In this document: piece by piece, positions 30,688-37,079 of the stretch
Layout of the letters: the number at the start of each line of letters is the position of its first letter
Position numbering within the stretch: the first letter of the stretch is position 1
Assembly: GCA_028284585.1 (NCBI GenBank)
Contig: JANQRK010000070.1
Coordinates: 1 to 37,079 of the forward strand
Length of the DNA: 37,079 nt
Direction: 5' to 3'
Origin: Chromatiales bacterium
GTDB taxonomy: Bacteria; Pseudomonadota; Gammaproteobacteria; Chromatiales; Chromatiaceae
Translations under genes and position numbers: made by a program
The notes under the pieces: model-generated
The model's database searches: none
What the model saw: the letters and a program-made list of their open reading frames with translations, nothing else
Told to the model about the DNA's origin: nothing

Positions 30688-30713
30688 GTCTCGCCCATAA
30701 ACTCAGGCGAGAC
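30688..30713. terminator. Perfect hairpin between lon and hupB
   Basis: GTCTCGCC (30688-30695) and GGCGAGAC (30706-30713) are exact complements with a ten-base loop. It lies 38 bp past the lon stop and just upstream of the hupB -35 box. No T-run follows in the direction of lon transcription, so it could be a lon 3'-end-stabilising hairpin, a weak terminator, or an operator for the hupB promoter. Confidence 0.4.
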
Positions 30714-30751
30714 GACTTACGACCGATTTCTACCAGCGTCGTGCAAAGACT

Positions 30752-33199
30752 TCAATGATGCCGCAAGCCGTCTTTGACGTCGTCCGCGCTTTCTTCTTTG
30801 CTTTCCGTGGACTCGACCGCATTCTCGCTTTCCGAGGCACGTGGCGTGGGTCGTTCCGCCAACGCAATCTCCAATACTTCGTCGATCCAACGTACCGGTC
30901 GAATGTCGAGATTCTGCTTGATGTTCTTGGGTATCTCTACCAAGTCACGTTCATTTTCTTCCGGAATGACAACGACCTGTATGCCACCGCGATGGGCAGC
31001 AAGCAGCTTTTCTTTGAGTCCGCCAATCGGCAGAACCTCGCCACGCAGAGTGATCTCACCGGTCATGGCGACATCAGCACGCACCGCAATACCAGTCAGT
31101 GCCGATGCCAGAGAGGTCGCCATACCGATACCCGCGCTGGGACCATCTTTGGGGGTTGCACCCTCTGGCACATGTATGTGGACATCCATCTTCTGATAGA
31201 AATCGTCTTCGATACCAAGCGTGGCGGCGCGACTACGCACGACCGTCATGGCCGCCTGAATGGACTCTTTCATTATGTCACCCAGCTGACCAGTATGGGT
31301 CAGGCGTCCCTTGCCCGGCGTCAACGCGGTCTCTATGCGCAACAGCTCCCCCCCGACTTCGGTATAAGCCAAACCCGTGACCTGGCCTACCTCATCGTGC
31401 TCGTCCGCACGCCCGTAGCGGAATCGCTTGACGCCAAGATATTTTTCCAGTTGTCGCGGCGCCACAGTCACGTGCTTGCCCGATTTCTTCTCCAGCAGCA
31501 CATCCTTGACCACCTTACGGCAGATTTTGGAAATCTCCCGTTCGAGGTTACGCACCCCGGCCTCGCGCGTGTAGTAACGAACAATGTCTCGCACCGAGCC
31601 CTCACGTATGGACAACTCCTCGGCCTTCAGGCCATTGTTCTTAATTTGCTTGGGTATCAGGTAATTCTTGGCGATATTAACTTTCTCGTCTTCGGTATAA
31701 CCTGCCAGTCGGATGACTTCCATACGATCGAGCAACGCCGGGGGGATGTTCATACTGTTGGCCGTTGCAACAAACATCACCTCTGACAAATCAAAATCGA
31801 CTTCAAGATAGTGGTCTTGAAAGGTATGGTTCTGCTCAGGATCCAGTACTTCGAGCAGTGCGGAGGCTGGATCGCCGCGGAAATCCATTGCCATCTTGTC
31901 GATCTCGTCGAGCAAGAAGAAGGGATTTTTAGTGCCCGCCTTGGTTAGATTCTGAACGATCTTACCCGGCATCGCTCCGATATAGGTTCGCCGGTGGCCA
32001 CGGATCTCAGCCTCGTCACGAACACCCCCCAAGGCCATCCGGATAAATTTACGATTGGTGGCACGCGCTATCGACTGACCAAGAGACGTCTTGCCCACAC
32101 CCGGAGGCCCCACCAAGCACAGGATCGGCCCCTTGAGTTTGCGCACCCGTTGCTGGACCGCCAGATACTCTAGGATGCGTTCCTTTACCTTCTCTAGCCC
32201 GAAGTGGTCAGTATCCAGGACCTCCTCGGCCTTCGCGATGTCGTTGCGGATCTTGGAACGCTTTTTCCAGGGCACATTCACCAAGGCATCTACATAATTC
32301 CGAACTACGGTCGCTTCAGCCGACATCGGCGACATCAATTTGAGCTTGTTGAGCTCGGTGGTCGCCTTGGTTTTCGCCTCCTTGCTCATGCCGGCCTTTT
32401 CGATTTTCTCGGCCAGCTCTTCAAGCTCGTTTGGTGCATCATCCAACTCGCCGAGTTCCTTTTGAATGGCCTTCATCTGCTCATTCAGGTAGTACTCGCG
32501 CTGGTTCTTTTCCATCTGACGCTTGACCCTGCCGCGAATCCGCTTCTCCATCTGCAGTATGTCATTCTCGCCTTCCATGAGTGCCATGAGGTGCTCTAGT
32601 CGCTCGCGCACGTTGAACATCTCTAGCACATGTTGTTTTTCGTCGAGCTTCAGCGCCATGTGCGCCGCCATCGTATCGGCAAGACGGGACCCGTCGTCGA
32701 TGCTGGCCAGTGAGGTAAGGACTTCCGGCGGGACCTTCTTGTTGAGTTTTACGTACTGATCGAACAAGGTAGTCGCCGAGCGCATCAAGACCTCCATTTC
32801 GCGCTCTGGCAACTCGACCACGTCCTCTGCCGGTTCGATATCGGCTGTGAAATAGTCTTCAGTCGGCTCGATCTGTTTGATCGTGGCTCGCTCCCCTCCC
32901 TCGACCAAGACTTTTACCGTGCCGTCTGGAAGTTTTAGCAACTGCAGGATACTGGCCAGGGTTCCGATGCCGTACATATCCGTAGGTTGCGGCTCATCGA
33001 CATCCGCACTGCGCTGCGCCACCAACAGTACTTGCTTGTTGTCTGACATCGCCGCATCGAGCGCCTTGATGGACCTATCGCGCCCAACGAAAAGCGGTAT
33101 CACCATGTGCGGGTACACCACCACGTCTCGCAACGGAAGTACGGGAATGGCGCTTTGGCCTTCGTCCCGCACGTTGATTACTCTATCTTCCTGTCCCAT
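30752..33199 (-). CDS. lon: ATP-dependent protease Lon
   Basis: A cytoplasmic AAA+ serine protease that degrades misfolded and specific regulatory proteins. The 815-aa protein has the N-terminal substrate-binding domain ([20 protein letters not shown]), Walker A GPPGVGKT (364-371), Walker [11 protein letters not shown], and the catalytic Ser688 in [11 protein letters not shown] with Lys729 in GGLKEKL. The C-terminus after about 780 is acidic and variable. I use ATG 33197-33199 (MGQEDRV), which follows GAGGGG six bases upstream; a GTG six codons further up is inferior. A heat-shock promoter precedes it. It is followed by hupB, as in E. coli. Confidence 0.97.
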   Translation of the reverse strand: MGQEDRVINVRDEGQSAIPVLPLRDVVVYPHMVIPLFVGRDRSIKALDAAMSDNKQVLLVAQRSADVDEPQPTDMYGIGTLASILQLLKLPDGTVKVLVEGGERATIKQIEPTEDYFTADIEPAEDVVELPEREMEVLMRSATTLFDQYVKLNKKVPPEVLTSLASIDDGSRLADTMAAHMALKLDEKQHVLEMFNVRERLEHLMALMEGENDILQMEKRIRGRVKRQMEKNQREYYLNEQMKAIQKELGELDDAPNELEELAEKIEKAGMSKEAKTKATTELNKLKLMSPMSAEATVVRNYVDALVNVPWKKRSKIRNDIAKAEEVLDTDHFGLEKVKERILEYLAVQQRVRKLKGPILCLVGPPGVGKTSLGQSIARATNRKFIRMALGGVRDEAEIRGHRRTYIGAMPGKIVQNLTKAGTKNPFFLLDEIDKMAMDFRGDPASALLEVLDPEQNHTFQDHYLEVDFDLSEVMFVATANSMNIPPALLDRMEVIRLAGYTEDEKVNIAKNYLIPKQIKNNGLKAEELSIREGSVRDIVRYYTREAGVRNLEREISKICRKVVKDVLLEKKSGKHVTVAPRQLEKYLGVKRFRYGRADEHDEVGQVTGLAYTEVGGELLRIETALTPGKGRLTHTGQLGDIMKESIQAAMTVVRSRAATLGIEDDFYQKMDVHIHVPEGATPKDGPSAGIGMATSLASALTGIAVRADVAMTGEITLRGEVLPIGGLKEKLLAAHRGGIQVVVIPEENERDLVEIPKNIKQNLDIRPVRWIDEVLEIALAERPTPRASESENAVESTESKEESADDVKDGLRHH

Positions 33200-33266
33200 T
33201 GGGTTCCCCTCCGTCACCGCACCTTAGCGGCTATGCCGGACAACATGTCGGCCTTATTTAATGTGA

Positions 33267-33294
33267 AGATGCGGGCGTGCCCAGACAATTTCAA
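33267..33294 (-). promoter_or_regulatory. Heat-shock (sigma32-type) promoter of lon
   Basis: On the minus strand GGTTGAAA (core TTGAAA, 33294-33289) is followed after 14 bases by CCGCATCT (33274-33267), seven of eight to the sigma32 -10 consensus CCCCATNT. Transcription would start near 33260, leaving about 60 bases of leader. lon is a sigma32 regulon member in E. coli, which fits. Confidence 0.65.
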
Positions 33295-33307
33295 CCAGTG
33301 GTTTGCA

Positions 33308-33324
33308 GTGTGATCGTGTCACAC
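33308..33324. promoter_or_regulatory. Palindrome upstream of the lon heat-shock promoter
   Basis: GTGTGATCGTGTCACAC has perfect GTGTGA/TCACAC arms with five bases between them, 13 bp upstream of the lon -35. It resembles a CRP-type site but the spacing is five rather than six. It may be an operator for an unknown regulator or part of the clpX 3' region. Confidence 0.4.
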
Positions 33325-33455
33325 GCACTACTGGCGTTTGATACCACACCGGCCATAGGCTAAAACCGGCCGACACCGCGCACGGCGAAGACCCTCAGAC
33401 ATGCTCGGAATGGGCACAAGATAGATGAGTGGCCGCGGAACGCGATCCAAGTCAG

Positions 33456-34736
33456 TTAGTCAGACGCGGCAAGCTGCCTCGGCTCGCCACCGCCAAATAT
33501 CATGTAGGGCGCAGACTCGCCCTTAATGACCGCCTCGTCAATAACCACCTTGGTTACATCATCCAAAGACGGGAGGTCATACATGGTATCGAGCAGAACA
33601 TGCTCCAGAATGGTGCGAAGGCCTCGCGCACCGGTTTTGCGATCCATTGCTTTGCGCGCAATTCCCCGCAAGGCGTCATCACGCACCTCGAGTTCAGCGC
33701 CTTCCATTTCGAACAAACGCTGGTACTGCTTGATCAGTGCATTGCGAGGCTCGGTCAGGATCTTGACCAAGGCATCCTCGTCCAGTTCCTCGAGGGTAGC
33801 TACGACCGGCAGACGCCCGACGAACTCGGGAATCAGGCCATAGCGGATCAAGTCCTCGGGCTCGACGTGACAAAGGATCTCCCCGACCGTGCGTGAGTCT
33901 TCTTTACTACGCACCTCGGCCGAGAATCCAATCCCGCCCTTCTCTGAACGGTCACGAATTACTTTGTCCAAGCCGGCGAACGCGCCCCCTACTATGAACA
34001 GCACATTGGAGGTATCGACCTGGAGAAATTCTTGTTGCGGGTGCTTGCGCCCACCCTGGGGCGGCACCGAAGCGATCGTCCCCTCGATCAGTTTGAGGAG
34101 CGCCTGCTGCACACCCTCACCGGAAACGTCCCTGGTGATCGATGGGTTGTCCGACTTGCGGGAGATCTTGTCGATCTCGTCTATATAGACAATACCCGTT
34201 TGCGCCTTGTCGACATCATAGTCGCACTTCTGCAGTAGCTTCTGAATGATGTTCTCTACGTCTTCACCGACGTAGCCCGCCTCGGTCAGCGTGGTTGCAT
34301 CGGCGATAGTAAATGGCACGTTTAGCAACCGTGCCAAGGTCTCGGCCAACAGGGTCTTGCCTGAGCCCGTCGGCCCTATGAGCAAAATATTACTCTTGGC
34401 GATCTCGACATCGTCCTTTTTCCCTTTCGCCTCTAGCCGCTTATAGTGGTTGTAGACTGCGACCGACAGCACCTTCTTGGCACGCGTCTGGCCGATAACG
34501 TACTGATCCAACGTAGTGTTGATCTCTTGCGGAATCGGCAGCTTGTCGGCCGACTCGCCGACGCTCTCCTGCATCTCTTCGCGGATGATATCGTTGCAAA
34601 GTTCAACGCATTCGTCGCAAATGAAGACCGATGGGCCCGCAATTAGCTTGCGAACTTCATGCTGACTCTTGCCACAGAACGAGCAGTACAGCAGCTTGCC
34701 GTCCTCGCCCTTACCGTGCTTTTTGTCGTCGCTCAT
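33456..34736 (-). CDS. clpX: ATP-dependent Clp protease unfoldase ClpX
   Basis: AAA+ unfoldase that selects substrates and feeds them to ClpP. The 426-aa protein has the N-terminal zinc domain with Cys 18, 21, 40 and 43 (YCSFC and FICDEC), Walker A GPTGSGKT (121-128), Walker [11 protein letters not shown], and the IGF loop (269-271) that docks on ClpP. The start ATG 34734-34736 is preceded by GAAGGA. It is 130 bp downstream of clpP and 256 bp upstream of lon, in the universal gammaproteobacterial order. Confidence 0.98.
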   Translation of the reverse strand: MSDDKKHGKGEDGKLLYCSFCGKSQHEVRKLIAGPSVFICDECVELCNDIIREEMQESVGESADKLPIPQEINTTLDQYVIGQTRAKKVLSVAVYNHYKRLEAKGKKDDVEIAKSNILLIGPTGSGKTLLAETLARLLNVPFTIADATTLTEAGYVGEDVENIIQKLLQKCDYDVDKAQTGIVYIDEIDKISRKSDNPSITRDVSGEGVQQALLKLIEGTIASVPPQGGRKHPQQEFLQVDTSNVLFIVGGAFAGLDKVIRDRSEKGGIGFSAEVRSKEDSRTVGEILCHVEPEDLIRYGLIPEFVGRLPVVATLEELDEDALVKILTEPRNALIKQYQRLFEMEGAELEVRDDALRGIARKAMDRKTGARGLRTILEHVLLDTMYDLPSLDDVTKVVIDEAVIKGESAPYMIFGGGEPRQLAASD

Positions 34737-34815
34737 AGTGCTTGTCCTTCATCCGCGTGCCTATCGCCCGGACTTGAGGTCCCGTTAAAGACGAGCGCAA
34801 CACTACTCTCATAAT

Positions 34816-34833
34816 ATCCGAATGCCTTCGGAT
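34816..34833. other. Hairpin in the clpP-clpX gap
   Basis: ATCCGAA and TTCGGAT form a perfect seven-base stem with a four-base loop, 33 bp past the clpP stop. No T-run follows, so it may mark a processing or partial-termination point that sets the ClpP to ClpX ratio. Confidence 0.35.
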
Positions 34834-34866
34834 AACAAGCCACCCAGCACACGTGGCAATTGGCGC

Positions 34867-35496
34867 TCATCCCTCCTGTGTCGGACGACGGTCCAAGACC
34901 TGATCGACCAAGCCGTAGGCCACTGATTCGTCAGCACTCATGAAGTTGTCGCGATCGGTATCCTGCTCGATACGAGACAAATCTTGGCCGGTATGCTTGG
35001 CCAAGATGTGATTGAGCTTTTCGCGGATCAAGAGGATTTCTTTGGCGTGAATCTCGATATCGGTCGCCTGGCCCTGGAAACCACCCAGTGGCTGATGGAT
35101 CATGACCCGCGAATGTGGAAGGACATAACGCTTACCGTTCTCACCTCCCGTCAGCAAAAGAGCACCCATGCTGGCGGCCTGGCCGATGCACATGGTCGTC
35201 ACATGGGGCCGAATAAACTGCATGGTGTCGTAAACAGCCAGCCCGGCCGTCACCGACCCACCAGGTGAGTTGATGTACAGGTGGATATCCTTGTCCGGGT
35301 TCTCGGACTCGAGAAACAGGAGCTGTGCCACGATCAGGTTGGCCATGTGGTCTTCAACCGGACCAACGCAAAAAATAACCCGCTCCTTGAGCAGCCGTGA
35401 ATAAATGTCGTAAGCACGCTCTCCTCGAGCGCTCTGTTCGACCACCATCGGCACAAGGCCGAGGTTCAGGGGTTCAAATTGGTTCATATGCTCCAT
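34867..35496 (-). CDS. clpP: ATP-dependent Clp protease proteolytic subunit
   Basis: Serine peptidase that forms the tetradecameric chamber of the Clp protease and works with ClpX. The 209-aa protein has the catalytic Ser109 in GQAASMGA, His134 in VMIHQPLGG and Asp183 in DTDRDNFM, plus [19 protein letters not shown]. Two starts are possible: ATG 35494-35496 (MEHMNQF) and ATG 35485-35487 (MNQFEPL); neither has an ideal ribosome-binding site and I keep the longer. A short N-terminal propeptide is probably removed, as in relatives. It lies 60 bp downstream of tig. Confidence 0.97.
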   Translation of the reverse strand: MEHMNQFEPLNLGLVPMVVEQSARGERAYDIYSRLLKERVIFCVGPVEDHMANLIVAQLLFLESENPDKDIHLYINSPGGSVTAGLAVYDTMQFIRPHVTTMCIGQAASMGALLLTGGENGKRYVLPHSRVMIHQPLGGFQGQATDIEIHAKEILLIREKLNHILAKHTGQDLSRIEQDTDRDNFMSADESVAYGLVDQVLDRRPTQEG

Positions 35497-35556
35497 ATCG
35501 GAAACTGACTGAGTCTCTTGAACCTACCCGCAAAAACCTACCTGGGCAAGCCTGCT

Positions 35557-36861
35557 TCAAGCCTTGTTTTCCATCATTTCGGCGAAGGACTTGGACTCGT
35601 CATTGATCTCGATCTGGCCGAGCACCCACTCAACCACGGCGTTCTCCAGGACCAGATTTTCGACGCTCTTACGGGCGGTCGCATCCTGAAGATAGTAATT
35701 GACGACTTCTTGCGGGTTTTCATAGGAATCCGCGAATTCGGCGATGGTTTCGCGCAGACGATCCTCCTGCACTTCGAGCTTTTCTCGGTCGATGATCTCA
35801 GCCACCAGTAGACCCAGACGGACCCGACGCCCTGCTTCCTCCTCGAACAAGGTGACTGGCAAATCGACACCACTCGATCCACCCTGCTGTTGCTGCAACT
35901 CTTGCAGCATCTGCGTCCTCATGCGCTCGCACTCTTGGGTCACCAGGGCCTTGGGTATCTCCACCGGATTGGCAGTGAGCAACATCTCCATCACGCGCTC
36001 TTTGGTCTGGCTCTGCAGCTTGCGTTTGAGTTCATGACGCATGTTCTTCGCGACGTTTTCACGTAGCCCCTCGAGCGTGCCATCCTCAACACCCAAAGCT
36101 TTCACAAACTCCTCGTCGACGTCCGGCAGCCGGGGTTCGGTGACGCGCAACACTTTGACCTCGAATGTCGCCTCTTTCCCCGCCAAGTGTTTGGCGCCGT
36201 AGTCTTCGGGAAACTTGACTTCGAGGGTTCGGCTGTCGCCGCCGTTTGCTCCCTCCAAACCCGCCTCAAAGCCCTCGATCATGGAGCCCGAGCCAAGTAT
36301 CAGCGGGACATTCTCACCTGAGCCACCGTCGAAGGCCTCACCATCGATGTATCCTGTGAAGTCTAAGTGCAGGGTATCGCCGTCTTGCGCAGCGCGCTGA
36401 ACATCGTCCCATACGGTGCGCTGCTTGCGCAGCTTTTCAATCATCGCATCGATATCGCCGTCGCCCACCTCGGCAATTGGCCGATCGATTTTTTGTCCAG
36501 CTAGATCGGCGATCTCCACCTTCGGCATGACTTCGAAGATCGCGGTGTAACCGAAACCGCCCTCCTCAGCCGCATCGCGCAACTCGATCTTGGGCTCGCC
36601 AGCCGGCATCAGCTGCTCCTGGGAGGCCGCTTCGTAGAGCGTCTCCTGGATCAGAGCCGAGTAGGTCTCGCGACGTACCTGGTCACCGTAGCGTTGCCGC
36701 ACCGTGCGCATCGGGACTTTGCCCGGACGAAATCCATCCAACCGGACGTTCCGCGCAATGTCCTTGAGTTTTTTGTCCATCGCCGCGGTCACCAGATCGG
36801 CCGGAAGATCGACCAGGAGGCGGCGCTCTAGTCCCTCACCAGACTCAACAGCAACTTGCAT
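35557..36861 (-). CDS. tig: Trigger factor
   Basis: Ribosome-bound chaperone with prolyl isomerase activity that meets nascent chains at the exit tunnel. The 434-aa protein begins MQVAVESGEGLERRL and has the ribosome-binding signature GFRPGKVP (43-50), a central FKBP-type domain (about 157-245; DFTGYIDGEAFDGGSG, GSMIEGFEAGLEGANGGD), and a C-terminal chaperone domain to the end. I use the second of two close ATGs (36859-36861), which is nine bases after GGAG and gives the usual MQV opening; the first ATG (36865-36867) has the GGAG only three bases away. It is first in the tig-clpP-clpX-lon run. Confidence 0.97.
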   Translation of the reverse strand: MQVAVESGEGLERRLLVDLPADLVTAAMDKKLKDIARNVRLDGFRPGKVPMRTVRQRYGDQVRRETYSALIQETLYEAASQEQLMPAGEPKIELRDAAEEGGFGYTAIFEVMPKVEIADLAGQKIDRPIAEVGDGDIDAMIEKLRKQRTVWDDVQRAAQDGDTLHLDFTGYIDGEAFDGGSGENVPLILGSGSMIEGFEAGLEGANGGDSRTLEVKFPEDYGAKHLAGKEATFEVKVLRVTEPRLPDVDEEFVKALGVEDGTLEGLRENVAKNMRHELKRKLQSQTKERVMEMLLTANPVEIPKALVTQECERMRTQMLQELQQQQGGSSGVDLPVTLFEEEAGRRVRLGLLVAEIIDREKLEVQEDRLRETIAEFADSYENPQEVVNYYLQDATARKSVENLVLENAVVEWVLGQIEINDESKSFAEMMENKA

Positions 36862-36953
36862 CAACATTCACTCCGGCAGTTCCGACTACCTGTTATCGAC
36901 TTCGAAACAACGCGCATGGTTTGCCCAGACCCGTGTCTGATGCTGGGATCGGC

Positions 36954-37038
<85 letters not shown>

Positions 37039-37058
37039 TGGCACGATGCCAATCGACC

Positions 37059-37064
37059 ATTATA
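37059..37064 (-). promoter_or_regulatory. -10 element of the tRNA-Leu promoter
   Basis: A perfect TATAAT on the minus strand lies 20 bp upstream of the mature tRNA 5' end, so transcription would start near 37052. The matching -35 hexamer would fall just past the end of the window. Confidence 0.5.
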
Positions 37065-37079
37065 CAAGACAGTCAATAG

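Noticed and set aside
30755..31786. Long open frame (343 codons) antisense to lon
   Set aside because: It lies wholly within the lon coding sequence, has no domain I recognise and no ribosome-binding site; long antisense frames are expected in GC-rich genes.
36926..36939. Small CAGAC/GTCTG hairpin between tRNA-Leu and tig
   Set aside because: The stem is only five bases with no T-run; it is probably chance.

Overview
This 37 kb window is a chromosomal housekeeping segment from a gammaproteobacterium. Protein similarity, gene order and GC-rich codon use all point there. Two blocks are classical gammaproteobacterial neighbourhoods: pyrG-kdsA-eno-ftsB-ispD-ispF-truD-surE-pcm, and tig-clpP-clpX-lon-hupB-ppiD-fabI-(peptide ABC transporter)-mltD-yafS-rnhA-dnaQ. 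From memory the second matches the Pseudomonas aeruginosa order closely. The cbb3 oxidase and Fnr/Anr regulator say the cell respires oxygen at low concentration. A relative of the Chromatiales (purple sulfur bacteria and kin) is my guess, not something the sequence proves.

Layout. 1-177: non-coding, with a strong inverted repeat. 178-5728: pcm, surE, truD, ispF, ispD and ftsB on the minus strand, interrupted by two plus-strand genes (an Smr-domain protein and a YjjV/TatD-like hydrolase). 5751-6015: a 265-bp palindromic miniature element (MITE-like copy 1) lying exactly against the eno stop codon. 6015-9865: eno, kdsA and pyrG (minus). 9866-10297: intergenic. 10298-11056: fnr (plus). 11086-11351: copy 2 of the same element. 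11387-17052: an Fnr-type promoter followed by ccoN, ccoO, ccoQ, ccoP, a small unrecognised membrane protein, ccoG and ccoH. 17086-19049: dnaQ, rnhA and a yafS-like methyltransferase (minus). 19101-20519: mltD (plus). 20547-27201: a four-gene peptide-type ABC importer (minus). 27320-28096: fabI (plus). 28106-36861: ppiD, tRNA-Asp, tRNA-Val, hupB, lon, clpX, clpP and tig (minus). 36954-37038: tRNA-Leu (minus).

How the genes work together. Fnr is encoded next to the cco operon. A TTGAC-N4-AGCAA site sits the right distance upstream of a perfect TATAAT, so Fnr very probably activates the oxidase when oxygen falls; CcoG and CcoH then serve oxidase assembly. tig, clpP, clpX, lon and ppiD form a protein-quality-control cluster, and lon carries a convincing heat-shock (sigma32-type) promoter. 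ispD and ispF make isoprenoid precursors, kdsA a lipopolysaccharide sugar, pyrG CTP, and fabI fatty acids.

I see no CRISPR array, prophage, toxin-antitoxin module, defence island or obviously new multi-gene system. The observations most worth a second look are the element pair and its precise contacts with eno, ftsB and the cco promoter; a peptide importer whose binding protein appears anchored at both ends; the unrecognised membrane protein inside the cco operon; and structured leaders at hupB and lon.
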